A stretch of DNA of 64,000 nucleotides from Streptomyces globisporus (lineage in GTDB: Bacteria > Actinomycetota > Actinomycetes > Streptomycetales > Streptomycetaceae): NCBI GenBank assembly GCA_014649555.1, contig BMTG01000011.1:186001-250000 (forward strand), read 5' to 3'. How positions within the stretch are numbered: position 1 is the first letter of the stretch; the number at the start of each line of letters is the position of its first letter. Below are positions 34,172-42,903 of this stretch, one piece after another. Under the pieces are notes generated by a model. That model was not told the origin of the DNA, made no database searches, and was given only the letters and a program-made list of their open reading frames with translations. The translations under genes and the position numbers were made by a program.

Positions 34172-35854
34172 ATGAACGCCCCACCGACCCCCGGCCGGGG
34201 ACCGCGCCGGTTCGGCTGGCCCCAGCGGGTCTTCTCCCAGGTCCTGCTGATGCAGCTGGCCATCATCACCGGTGTGACGATCCTGGTCACCGGCCTCTTC
34301 CTGGCCCCGCTCAGCGAGCAGCTGGACGACCAGGCGATGCGCCGCGCCCTGGCCATCGCCCAGTCCACCGCCGCCGACCCGGACATCGTGGCGAACCTGA
34401 GCAGCACGGACCCGTCGGACGGGGGCCCGGTCCAGTCGGCCGCCGAGCGGGTCAGGAGGGCGACCGGCGCGGAGTACGTCGTCGTCATGAACCAGCGCGG
34501 AGTGCGCTGGTCGCATCCCGACATCCACCGGATCGGCGCCATCGTCTCCACCGACCCCGGTGAGGCGCTGCGCGGCCGTGAGGTGATGGAGATCGACAGC
34601 GGCACCCTCGGCCGCTCGGCGCGGGGCAAGGTGCCGCTGTTCGGCCCGTCCGGCGAGGTGATCGGCGCGGTGTCGGTGGGTATCGCGTACGACAGCGTCC
34701 GCGCCCGGCTCCTCGCGGCGATTCCGGGGCTGCTCGCGTACGCGGGCGGGGCCCTGGCCGTCGGGGCGCTCGCCGCGTATCTGATCTCCCGGCGCTTGCA
34801 GCGGCAGACCCATGACCTGGCGTTCTCCGACATCTCCGCGCTGCTCACCGAACGCGAGGCCATGCTGCACGGCATCCGCGAAGGGGTCGTCGCCCTCGAC
34901 GGGGCCGGCCGCGTCCGGCTGCTGAACGACGAGGCGCAGCGGCTGCTGGGGCTGGGCCCGGAGGCGGCGGGCCGCCCGCTGGAGGAGGTGCTGGGCGACG
35001 GGAGGACCACAGACGTGCTGGCCGGGAGGGTGGTCGGCGACGACCTGCTGGCGGTACGGGGCAGCCGGGTGCTGCTGGCCAACCGGATGCCCACGGACGA
35101 CGGCGGAGCCGTGGTGACCCTGCGCGACCGGACCGAGCTGGAGCATCTGGGCCGCGAGCTCGACTCCACCACCGGGCTGATCGATGCCCTGCGCGCTCAG
35201 GACCACGAGCACGCGAACCGGCTGCACACCCTGCTGGGGCTGCTGGAGCTGGAGATGCACGAGGACGCGATGGAGTTCGTCACCGAGGTGGTGGGCGTGC
35301 ACCGGGCGACGGCCGAGCAGGTCACGGAGAAGGTCCAGGACCCGCTGCTGGCCGCTCTCCTCGTCGGCAAGACGACGGTCGCCGCCGAGCGCGGGGTATC
35401 GCTGCGGCTGGCTCCCGGCACGCTGCTGCCGGACCGGGTGGTCGATCCCCGGGGTCTGGTGACGGTGGTGGGCAACCTCGTCGACAACGCCACGGACGCG
35501 GCGGCCGGATCGGAGGGGGCGCGGATCGAGGTCGGCCTGCGGACCGAGGGCCGTACGGTGATCCTGGGGGTGCGCGACAGCGGCCCCGGCGTACCGGAGG
35601 ACCAGCACGCGTCGATCTTCACGGAGGGCTGGTCCACCAAGGACGTCCCGGCACACGGCAAACGCGGCCTCGGGCTCGCCCTGGTACGGCGGCTCGCGGA
35701 GCGCCAGGGAGGCAGTGTGACGGTGTCCGGGGCGGACGGTGGCGGCGCGGTGTTCACGGTCGTCCTGCCGGAGGCGCTGGCGGAGCCCCCCGCGGGCTCC
35801 CCGGACGGTCCGCCGCACCCCACACATCCGGCGACGACGGGAGAGCAGCGGTGA
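34172..35854 (+). CDS. CitA/DcuS-family membrane sensor histidine kinase
   Basis: A 560-residue kinase. Membrane helix about residues 24-46, an extracytoplasmic PAS-like (PDC) sensor domain to about 190 (PDIVANLSSTD..EYVVVMNQRGVRWSHPD..GKVPLFGPSGEVIGAVSVGI), second helix about 190-210, cytoplasmic PAS (MLHGIREGVVALDGAGRVRLLNDEAQRLLGL), then the H-box DHEHANRLHTLLGLLEL and ATPase motifs NLVDNATDAA, DSGPGVP and KRGLGLALVRR. The family senses C4-dicarboxylates, citrate or similar acids. No ribosome binding site is evident before the ATG at 34172, so the message may be leaderless. It overlaps its response regulator as GTGA. Confidence 0.88.
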   Translation: MNAPPTPGRGPRRFGWPQRVFSQVLLMQLAIITGVTILVTGLFLAPLSEQLDDQAMRRALAIAQSTAADPDIVANLSSTDPSDGGPVQSAAERVRRATGAEYVVVMNQRGVRWSHPDIHRIGAIVSTDPGEALRGREVMEIDSGTLGRSARGKVPLFGPSGEVIGAVSVGIAYDSVRARLLAAIPGLLAYAGGALAVGALAAYLISRRLQRQTHDLAFSDISALLTEREAMLHGIREGVVALDGAGRVRLLNDEAQRLLGLGPEAAGRPLEEVLGDGRTTDVLAGRVVGDDLLAVRGSRVLLANRMPTDDGGAVVTLRDRTELEHLGRELDSTTGLIDALRAQDHEHANRLHTLLGLLELEMHEDAMEFVTEVVGVHRATAEQVTEKVQDPLLAALLVGKTTVAAERGVSLRLAPGTLLPDRVVDPRGLVTVVGNLVDNATDAAAGSEGARIEVGLRTEGRTVILGVRDSGPGVPEDQHASIFTEGWSTKDVPAHGKRGLGLALVRRLAERQGGSVTVSGADGGGAVFTVVLPEALAEPPAGSPDGPPHPTHPATTGEQR

Positions 35855-36525
35855 TCGAGGTCCTGATCGTCGACGACGACGTACGGGTGGCGCAGATCAA
35901 CGCGGCGTACGTCGCCAAGGTCCCCGGCTTCCGGGTGGCCGCGCAGGCCCACTCGGCGGCCGAGACGCTGGCGACGGTCGAGGAGGTCCCGGTCGGCCTG
36001 ATCCTGCTGGACCACTATCTGCCCGACCGCAACGGCCTGGCCGTCGTCCGGGAGCTGCGCCGCCTCGGCCATCAGGTCGACGTGATCATGGTGACGGCCG
36101 CCCGGGACGTCGCGACCGTGCAGGACGCGATGCGGCACGGCGCGCTCCAGTACCTGGTGAAGCCGTTCACGTACGCCGGGCTGCGCGCGAAGCTGGAGGC
36201 GTACGCGGCGCTGCGGCAGACGCTCGACGAGGGCGGGGAGGCCGAGCAGGCGGAGGTGGACCGGCTCTTCGGCGCGCTGTGGGCGACAGGCGAGCCGGCC
36301 CTCCCCAAGGGCCACTCCCCCACCACCGCCGAGCTCGTCCGGGGGGCCCTGCGCGGCGCCGACGGCCCGCTCTCCGCGCAGGAGATCGCCGACAGCGCGG
36401 GGATGAGCCGGCAGACGGCCCAGCGCTATCTGAAGCTCCTTGAGCGCACCGGCAAGGTCCGGCTGACCCTGCGGTACGGCGAGACGGGCCGCCCGGAACA
36501 CCGGTACGCCTGGGCCGCGGGCTGA
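35851..36525 (+). CDS. CitB/DcuR-family response regulator
   Basis: A 224-residue regulator: receiver domain with IVDDD, phospho-acceptor Asp in LILLDHYLPDRNG (about residue 54), switch Thr in MVTAARD and Lys in VKPFTY, followed by a helical linker and a C-terminal helix-turn-helix (SAQEIADSAGMSRQTAQRYLKLLERTGKV). It overlaps the kinase gene by 4 bases (GTG start at 35851). Targets are unknown; the convergent acetate-type symporter operon next door and the divergent citrate synthase pair upstream are natural candidates. Confidence 0.9.
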   Translation: MIEVLIVDDDVRVAQINAAYVAKVPGFRVAAQAHSAAETLATVEEVPVGLILLDHYLPDRNGLAVVRELRRLGHQVDVIMVTAARDVATVQDAMRHGALQYLVKPFTYAGLRAKLEAYAALRQTLDEGGEAEQAEVDRLFGALWATGEPALPKGHSPTTAELVRGALRGADGPLSAQEIADSAGMSRQTAQRYLKLLERTGKVRLTLRYGETGRPEHRYAWAAG

Positions 36526-36548
36526 GCCGCCGCCCAGGACCCCCACCC

Positions 36549-38141
36549 CTACGCCGCCCCGGCCCCTGTCAGCGCCCGCACCTCGGCCTCGGCGTGCTTG
36601 GCCTCGTCGGGCGGCTCGGGCGAGATGACCGTACCGATCCAGCCGGCCAGGAAGCCGAGCGGGATCGAGACCAGGCCCGGGTTCTCCAGGGGGAAGAACT
36701 GGAAGTCGACGCCGGGGAACAGGGACGTCGGGCTGCCCGAGACGACGGGTGAGACCAGCACCAGGACGACCGCCGGGACCAGGCCGCCGTACACCGCCCA
36801 GACGGCGCCCCGGGTGGTGAAGTTGCGCCAGAACAGCGAGTAGAGCAGGGCCGGGAGGTTCGCGGAGGCGGCCACGGCGAAGGCGAGGCCCACCAGGAAG
36901 GCGACGTTGAGGTCCTGGGCGAGCAGCCCGAGACCGATCGCGACCGCACCGATCCCGGCGGCGGCGGTACGCGCCACGGCGACCTCGCTGCGCTTCTTGC
37001 GCCCGGGGCGGCGTAGCGAGGCGTAGAGGTCGTGGGCGACCGAGGCGGACGAGGCGAGCGTGATGCCCGCGACGACGGCGAGGATGGTGGCGAAGGCGAT
37101 GGCGGCGACCACGGCGAAGAGAATCGTTCCACCGGTGGAGCCCTCGCCACCGCCCAGATCGAGGGCCAGCAGCGGGATCGCGGTGTTGCCCGCCGCGTTC
37201 GACGCACGGACCTCGGCGGAGCCGACGAGTGCGGCGGCACCGAACCCGAGCACGATCGTCATCAGGTAGAAGCTGCCGATCAGGCCGATGGACCAGACGA
37301 CGGACCGGCGCGCGGCGCGGGCCGTGGGCACGGTGTAGAAGCGCGACAGGATGTGCGGCAGCCCCGCCGTGCCGAGGACCAGGGCCACGCCCAGGCTGAT
37401 GAAGTCGAAGCGCGAGGTCCAGTCCCCGCCGTACCGCAGGCCGGGGGCGAGGAAGTCCTTGCCGTGGCCGCTGCGTTCGGCCGCGGTGTTGAGCAGGTGG
37501 TTGATGTTCCCGTGGAAGTGGACCAGGACGAGCACGGTGAGCGCGACGGCTCCGGCCATCAGCAGGACGGCCTTGACGATCTGGATCCAGGTGGTGGCGC
37601 GCATACCGCCGAAGGACACGTAGATCACCATGAGCGCGCCGACCCCGACGACGGTCCAGGACCGGGCCGCGTCGCTCGTCCCGCCGAGCAGGAGGGCCAC
37701 CAGGCTGCCCGCGCCGACCATCTGGGCGACCAGATACAGCACGGAGACGGTGACGGAGGAGGTGCCGACGGCGGTACGCACCGGGCGCTCAGCCATCCGG
37801 GCGGCGACCACGTCGGCCAGCGTGAACCGGCCGCAGTTGCGGACGAGTTCGGCGACGAGCAGCAGAACGACCAGCCAGGCGACGAGGAAGCCGACCGAAT
37901 AGAGCATGCCGTCGTAGCCGAAGAGGGCGATCAGCCCGGAGATACCGAGGAAGGAGGCCGCCGACATGTAGTCGCCGGCGATGGCGAATCCGTTCTCCAT
38001 GGGCGAGAACAGGCGTCCGCCGGCGTAGAACTCCTCGGCGGAGCCCTGCCGGTTGCGGCTGACCCAGGTGGTGATGAAGAGCGTCACCGCGATGAATGCG
38101 CTGAACAGCAGCAGGGCGAGGGTCTGGTGGTCTCCTTTCAC
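36549..38141 (-). CDS. actP: Cation/acetate symporter, ActP-type solute:sodium symporter
   Basis: A 530-residue SSS-family transporter with about 13 membrane segments. It begins LLLFSAFIAVTLFITTWVSRNRQGSAEEFYAGGR, then FAIAGDYMSAASFLGISGLIALFGYDG, the sodium-binding region typical of ActP/MctC. Likely imports acetate or other short monocarboxylates. The GTG start overlaps the DUF485 stop as GTGA (38138-38141); the DUF485-ActP pairing is the known acetate permease arrangement (yjcH-actP). The exact substrate is not proven by sequence. Confidence 0.88.
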   Translation of the reverse strand: MKGDHQTLALLLFSAFIAVTLFITTWVSRNRQGSAEEFYAGGRLFSPMENGFAIAGDYMSAASFLGISGLIALFGYDGMLYSVGFLVAWLVVLLLVAELVRNCGRFTLADVVAARMAERPVRTAVGTSSVTVSVLYLVAQMVGAGSLVALLLGGTSDAARSWTVVGVGALMVIYVSFGGMRATTWIQIVKAVLLMAGAVALTVLVLVHFHGNINHLLNTAAERSGHGKDFLAPGLRYGGDWTSRFDFISLGVALVLGTAGLPHILSRFYTVPTARAARRSVVWSIGLIGSFYLMTIVLGFGAAALVGSAEVRASNAAGNTAIPLLALDLGGGEGSTGGTILFAVVAAIAFATILAVVAGITLASSASVAHDLYASLRRPGRKKRSEVAVARTAAAGIGAVAIGLGLLAQDLNVAFLVGLAFAVAASANLPALLYSLFWRNFTTRGAVWAVYGGLVPAVVLVLVSPVVSGSPTSLFPGVDFQFFPLENPGLVSIPLGFLAGWIGTVISPEPPDEAKHAEAEVRALTGAGAA

Positions 38142-38614
38142 CGTTCGAGCCCTCTCGTCATCTCCTGGGTGTCCCAGCGCAGATCGAGCGCCGCCCGGTC
38201 CCTGCGCAGCCGCGCGTGCCGTGCGTACGCCCAGGTGAGCAGGAACGTGGTGAGGAACTGGCCGAGCCCGGCCACCATCGCGACGTTGACCGCTCCGGCG
38301 ACCGGGCGGGCCATCAGAGCGGGAGCGGTGGTCGCGGCGACGACGTAGGCGAGATACCAGAGCAGGAAGGCGAGGGCGGCGGGGGCCACGAAGCGGCGGT
38401 AGCGGCGGCGCACCTCGCGGAAGGCGTCACTGCGGTGCACCTCCAGATAGATGTCGGCCGCGCTGGGCCGGGGGTCGGGTCCCGCCGCACCGGACGCGTC
38501 GAGGGCCGCGGCACCTCCCGTACCGTCCTGGTCGCCCCGGCCGGGGGCCGGTACGTCGTCCCACGGGTCGTCGAGCCGCACTCCCGCGGTCTCCGGCCCT
38601 GCTTCCTTCTCCAC
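38138..38614 (-). CDS. DUF485 membrane protein, partner of the acetate symporter
   Basis: A 158-residue protein: a disordered acidic N-terminus (to about residue 50), then DUF485 with YLEVHRSDAFREVRRRYRRFVAPAALAFLLWYLAYVV and a second membrane helix NVAMVAGLGQFLTTFLLTWAYARHA. Members are co-encoded with ActP-type transporters. The GTG at 38614 has AGGGGAG at ideal spacing, so the frame to 38659 is not used. It is the first gene of a two-gene operon. Confidence 0.88.
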   Translation of the reverse strand: MEKEAGPETAGVRLDDPWDDVPAPGRGDQDGTGGAAALDASGAAGPDPRPSAADIYLEVHRSDAFREVRRRYRRFVAPAALAFLLWYLAYVVAATTAPALMARPVAGAVNVAMVAGLGQFLTTFLLTWAYARHARLRRDRAALDLRWDTQEMTRGLER

Positions 38615-38774
38615 CGAACAACTCCCCTGATCCGCCGACCTTTTCGGCCGCACGGCCAACGATGGGCGGTTCGGGAGGGTCCCGGGCGCGTCATTCGCCC
38701 GACTTCACCCCTTCAGGTGACAGATATCCCGGACGGCTGCGCGCTCCCCCGGCAGGGCCCCGGGAAACGCACGC

Positions 38775-38807
38775 GGCCCCCGCCCCGGCGGGACCGGGGC
38801 GGGGGCC
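38775..38807. terminator. Terminator after parE
   Basis: GGCCCCCGCCCCGG (38775-38788) pairs perfectly with 38794-38807 around CGGGA, 20 bases after the parE stop on the reverse strand. Confidence 0.82.
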
Positions 38808-38826
38808 GTGCGACGGGACCTTGGAG

Positions 38827-40953
38827 TCAGGCGTCGATGCGCGAGCGGTCCAGGGTGGCGGCGGAGCTGGTGATGAACTCCTTGCGGGGCGCGACCTCGT
38901 TGCCCATCAGCAGGTCGAAGACCTGCTCGGAGGATTCCAGGTCGCCGATGTTGATGCGCCGCAGAGTGCGGTGGCGCGGGTCCATCGTCGTCTCGGCCAG
39001 CTGGTCGGCGTCCATCTCACCGAGTCCCTTGTAGCGCTGGATCGATTCCTTGATCCGGACGTTCTTGCGCTGGAATTCCAGGAGGGTCTGGCGCAGCTCG
39101 CTGTCGGAGTAGGTGTAGACGTACTTGTCCTGCCCCTTCTTGGGCTGGACCAGCTCGATCCGGTGCAGCGGGGGCACCGCGGCGAAGACCCGTCCCGCCT
39201 CGACCATCGGGCGCATGTAGCGCTGGAAGAGGGTCAGCAGCAGGGTGCGGATGTGGGAGCCGTCGACATCGGCGTCGGTCATCATGATGACCTTGCCGTA
39301 GCGGGCGGCGTCGATGTCGAAGGTCCGCCCGGAACCGGCTCCTATGACCTGGATGATCGCGCCGCACTCGGCGTTCTTCAGCATGTCGGAGACGGACGAC
39401 TTCTGGACGTTGAGGATCTTGCCGCGGATCGGCAGCAGCGCCTGGAACTCGCTGTTCCGGGCCAGCTTCGCGGTGCCGAGCGCCGAGTCCCCCTCGACGA
39501 TGAACAGCTCGCTGCGGTCGACGTCGTCGCTGCGGCAGTCGGCGAGCTTTGCGGGCAGCGAGGAGGACTCCAGCGCGGTCTTGCGGCGCTGGGCGTCCTT
39601 GTGCTGCCGGGCCGCGATCCGGGTGCGCGCGGCGGACACGGCCTTCTCCAGCACCGCCCGGGCCTGCGCCTTGGCGTCCCGCTTCGTCGAGGTCAGGAAC
39701 GCCTTGAGCTCCTTGGCGACCACGCCCGCGACGATCCGGTTGGCCGCCGAGGTGCCGAGCACCTCCTTGGTCTGCCCCTCGAACTGCGGCTCCGCGAGCC
39801 GTACGGTCACGACGGCGGTGAGCCCTTCGAGGGCGTCGTCCTTGACGATGTCGTCCTCGGCGACCCGCAGCATCTTGGCGGAGCGCAGCGCCTCGTTCAC
39901 CGTCTTGGTCAGCGAGCGCTCGAACCCGGAGACGTGGGTGCCGCCCTTGGGGGTGGCGATGATGTTCACGAACGACCGTACGGTCGTGTCGTAGCCGGTG
40001 CCCCAGCGCAGGGCGATGTCGACGGCGAGTTCGCGGGTGACCTCGGTGGCGGTCATGTGGCCGCGGTCGTCGAGGACCGGGACGGTCTCCTTGAAGGTGC
40101 CCGTGCCGCTGAGGCGCTGGACGTCGCAGACGGCCTTGTCCTGGGCCAGGTACTCGCAGAACTCGCTGATGCCGCCGTCGAAGCGGAACGTCTCCTCCGT
40201 CTTGCCCTCGCCGTCGATCCCCCGCTCGTCGCGGACGATGATCGTGAGGCCGGGGACGAGGAAGGCGGTCTGGCGGGCCCGCTGGTGGAGCGTCTCCAGG
40301 TTGAGCTTGGCGTCCTTGAGGAAGATCTGCCGGTCCGCCCAGTACCGCACCCGGGTACCGGTACGGGTCTTGGGGACGCGCTTGCCCTTGCGCAGGCCGT
40401 TGGCCGGATCGAACGGGCTGTCCGGCCCCTGCTCGGTGAACATCCCGGGGACACCGCGCCGGAAGCTGATCGAGTGGGTCGCGCTGCTGCGGTCGACCTC
40501 GACGTCCAGGCGGGAGGAGAGGGCGTTGACCACGGAGGCGCCGACACCGTGGAGACCGCCCGAGGCGGCGTAGGAGCCGCCGCCGAACTTGCCTCCGGCG
40601 TGCAGCTTGGTCATGACGACCTCGACGCCGGAGAGGCCCGTCTTGGGCTCGATGTCGACCGGGATGCCACGGCCGTTGTCCCGGACCTCGACGGAGGCGT
40701 CGTCGTGGAGGATGACCTCGATCTGGTCGCAGTGGCCGCCGAGGGCCTCGTCGACGGAGTTGTCGATGATCTCCCAGAGGCAGTGCATCAGGCCACGGCT
40801 GTCGGTGGACCCGATGTACATGCCGGGGCGCTTGCGGACCGCCTCAAGGCCTTCGAGGACGAGGAGGTGCCGCGCGGTGTAGTTGGAGCTGTCCCGGTCG
40901 CCTCCTGCTGCGGCCAGCATCGCGGTGGACGGCACGGACGTTTCGGCGGTCAC
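38827..40953 (-). CDS. parE: DNA topoisomerase IV subunit B
   Basis: A 708-residue ATPase subunit. GHKL motifs: EIIDNSVDEALGG, DNGRGIPVDI, GGLHGVGASVVNALS; transducer domain; TOPRIM motifs EGDSALGTAK and MMTDADVDGSHIRTLLLT; C-terminal QRYKGLGEMDADQLAETTMDPRHRTLRRI. It partners ParC (26681-29137). Actinobacterial GyrB is very similar, but gyrB lies beside gyrA near the origin, while this copy stands alone with parC in the same region. GTG start at 40953 with GAGGAGC. Confidence 0.9.
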   Translation of the reverse strand: MTAETSVPSTAMLAAAGGDRDSSNYTARHLLVLEGLEAVRKRPGMYIGSTDSRGLMHCLWEIIDNSVDEALGGHCDQIEVILHDDASVEVRDNGRGIPVDIEPKTGLSGVEVVMTKLHAGGKFGGGSYAASGGLHGVGASVVNALSSRLDVEVDRSSATHSISFRRGVPGMFTEQGPDSPFDPANGLRKGKRVPKTRTGTRVRYWADRQIFLKDAKLNLETLHQRARQTAFLVPGLTIIVRDERGIDGEGKTEETFRFDGGISEFCEYLAQDKAVCDVQRLSGTGTFKETVPVLDDRGHMTATEVTRELAVDIALRWGTGYDTTVRSFVNIIATPKGGTHVSGFERSLTKTVNEALRSAKMLRVAEDDIVKDDALEGLTAVVTVRLAEPQFEGQTKEVLGTSAANRIVAGVVAKELKAFLTSTKRDAKAQARAVLEKAVSAARTRIAARQHKDAQRRKTALESSSLPAKLADCRSDDVDRSELFIVEGDSALGTAKLARNSEFQALLPIRGKILNVQKSSVSDMLKNAECGAIIQVIGAGSGRTFDIDAARYGKVIMMTDADVDGSHIRTLLLTLFQRYMRPMVEAGRVFAAVPPLHRIELVQPKKGQDKYVYTYSDSELRQTLLEFQRKNVRIKESIQRYKGLGEMDADQLAETTMDPRHRTLRRINIGDLESSEQVFDLLMGNEVAPRKEFITSSAATLDRSRIDA

Positions 40954-41400
40954 GCGGTTCGCTCCTCGCTGAATTTCATCTGGGGCCCCCGTGGGTATCG
41001 GGCTGGGCGTCGGTTGCCGCTGAGAGCCTACAGAGGCCTGGTAGAGCGGTTGTAACGCCACCCTCGGGGAATCCTCATGCTAGTCGAGCTCCATCCGGGC
41101 TCGCATAGATGTTCGATCATTCGTTGGAGTGACGTGCACATCACGTTCCCTTCGACGCATGAACCATTTAGGCTCCGGGCACGTCCTCATGAACAAACCG
41201 GCAAGCCGGCCGGCGGGACCCACCCCCAAGACAAGCAATGCGAAACCGTAGCGCTCCGCATACGGCACATTCGCCGCCAACCGGCAACAGACAGCCACAC
41301 CGAGAAGAAGTTTCGAAGAAAAGCCACGAGCGGGAACGTTTTCGGCCTGGTTGGATGTTGACCCTGGTACGACAGCTCGTCGAGCTAGAGAAGAGGCGAC
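40954..41400. promoter_or_regulatory. 447-base divergent region between parE and the DUF7455 gene
   Basis: No gene can be supported; a 94-codon forward frame is present but lacks codon bias. The middle is AT-richer than its flanks. A 13-base palindrome AGCTCG-T-CGAGCT lies at 41374-41386, 14 bases before the DUF7455 start. TTGACC at 41358-41363 could be a -35 element, but I see no matching -10. Confidence 0.4.
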
Positions 41401-41634
41401 GTGACTACTGTTCTGACCCCCGCGAGCCCGCTGACCGCAGCAGACCGCTGTGACCGTTGCGGCGCCCAGGCATATCTGCGCGTCGTCCTGATCAGCGGCG
41501 GTGAACTGCTCTTCTGCGCCCACCACGGGCGCAAGTTCGAGCCGGAACTCAAGAAGATCGCCGCGGAAATACAGGATGAGACGGATCGGCTCACCGCCGT
41601 ACAGACGGCTGCTGCCGACGAGGACCAACACTGA
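41401..41634 (+). CDS. DUF7455-type small zinc-ribbon protein
   Basis: A 77-residue protein with CDRCGAQAYLRVVL and, about 18 residues later, LFCAHHGRKFEPEL, giving a C-x2-C ... C-x2-H metal site, then a charged helix. Function unknown; highly conserved between parE and hrdB in Streptomyces as I recall. GTG start with AAGAGG. A strong terminator follows. Confidence 0.82.
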   Translation: MTTVLTPASPLTAADRCDRCGAQAYLRVVLISGGELLFCAHHGRKFEPELKKIAAEIQDETDRLTAVQTAAADEDQH

Positions 41635-41680
41635 CACCTCGCATCCACGACGAGCCAGGGGCTGGTCCAGGACCGGCCGA

Positions 41681-41712
41681 CGGGCGGCTCCCCCACCGGG
41701 GGGAGCCGCCCG
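41681..41712. terminator. Bidirectional terminator hairpin
   Basis: A 14-base perfect stem (41681-41694 with 41699-41712) with an ACCG loop, between the DUF7455 gene and the convergent protease gene. Confidence 0.83.
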
Positions 41713-41907
41713 TTCTCGTCGTGAGGGCGGTACGTAGGTCGCAGAGGCCGCGCATGCCCTCCGGAGCCTCCGCCGCCCCTAGGCCTCGCTACGCGCCCGT
41801 GCGACTCGGATGCGGCTGCGCCTTGCGCACGGGGTCCGTGGCCCCGCTGGAGCGGCCCGGACCGCACGGGGCCCGGGTGCACATGCTCGGAGGCGGCCAG
41901 CAGTCTC

Positions 41908-42738
41908 TCAGATACGGCCCGCGGCCCATTCCAGCGCGGCGGAGACCCGGGTGTAGACCCCGGGGCTGCCCGGACGCCCGCAGCCGCTGCCCCAGGACAC
42001 CAGGCCGATGAGCCGCCCACGGGCTACCAGCGGCCCGCCGCTGTCGCCCTGGCACGCGTCCCGGCCTCCCGCGGGCTCGCCCGCACAGAGCATCGCCGAG
42101 GCCTTGTACGTACCCTCCCGGCCGCCCGGGTAGGCCCGCGCGCAGTCGCCGTCCGGCAGGACCTGGACCCGGGCGGAGCGCAGCACGGAGGCGTAGGTGC
42201 CGCTGCCCGTCGTGTCGCCCCAGCCGTAGACGTCCGCGGCCGTCCCGGCCCGGTAGGCGGCGTCCCCGCTCCTGGCCATCGGAATGGTCGCGCCCTTCGG
42301 CAGGGCGCGGGTCAGGGTCAGCACCGCGAGGTCGCCCGCGTTGGAGACCGGATCGTAGGCCGGGTTCACCCAGATGCGCCGGACCGGGATCTCCCGGCCG
42401 CCGGATTCGCTCAGCCGCTCCCGGCCGGCGATGACGAGGAGGTCCTTCACCCGCTTCGCCGGTCCGCCGAGCGCCTCGTCACTCAGACAGTGGGCGGCCG
42501 TCAGGATCTTCGTGGGAGCGACGGCCACACCGCCGCAGAACTGCCCGGAGCGCGCGCCTCCGAACCGGTCCCGGCTCGACAGCGCCACGACCCAGGGGCT
42601 GTCCGCCACAGGGGCGGGCTGTCCCCCGACGATGATGCTCTCCGCGACCGCATCAGAGGGCGCGGCGAGTGGCAGCACGGCCGCGGCGGCGGTCAGGGCG
42701 AGCGCCCCGGTCAGAGCACGGACGACGGGACGGGGCAT
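41908..42738 (-). CDS. Secreted trypsin-like serine protease (S1 family)
   Basis: A 276-residue secreted protease. Signal peptide (PRPVVRALTGALALTAAAAV.., cleavage probably after DAVA), then the mature start IIVGGQPAP. Catalytic triad: His in TAAHC, Asp in NAGDLAVLTL, Ser in QGDSGGP. The residue six before the Ser is Asp (DACQGDSGG), the trypsin S1 position, predicting cleavage after Arg/Lys. The ATG at 42738 follows AGGAG at 6 bases; a GTG at 42774 would give an unusually long signal region. Cell-surface or extracellular. Confidence 0.9.
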   Translation of the reverse strand: MPRPVVRALTGALALTAAAAVLPLAAPSDAVAESIIVGGQPAPVADSPWVVALSSRDRFGGARSGQFCGGVAVAPTKILTAAHCLSDEALGGPAKRVKDLLVIAGRERLSESGGREIPVRRIWVNPAYDPVSNAGDLAVLTLTRALPKGATIPMARSGDAAYRAGTAADVYGWGDTTGSGTYASVLRSARVQVLPDGDCARAYPGGREGTYKASAMLCAGEPAGGRDACQGDSGGPLVARGRLIGLVSWGSGCGRPGSPGVYTRVSAALEWAAGRI

Positions 42739-42819
42739 GGAGGCTCCTGACACTGAGACGACAAACCGTTTCACCCAGCGTGATCCAGGCAGTCCGTGTC
42801 CGGCCCCGGAGACACGCCG

Positions 42820-42853
42820 GAGGGCCCGGATCCCCTGGGGGTTCCGGGCCCTC
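42820..42853. terminator. Terminator after hrdB
   Basis: GAGGGCCCGGA (42820-42830) pairs with TCCGGGCCCTC (42843-42853), about 50 bases after the hrdB stop on the reverse strand. Confidence 0.72.
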
Positions 42854-42903
42854 GGCCGGTGAATCCTCGGCGTTCCGCTCTTCGGCGAGCCGCCTTCCGC
42901 GCT

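Noticed and set aside
38662-41055. 797-codon forward open frame
   Set aside because: Antisense shadow of parE.
41077-41361. 94-codon forward frame between parE and DUF7455
   Set aside because: Third-position GC is low compared with real genes here and the translation shows no domain.
42739-42774. Upstream GTG start for the trypsin-like protease
   Set aside because: It has no good ribosome binding site, while the ATG at 42738 has AGGAG at proper spacing and gives a normal signal peptide.
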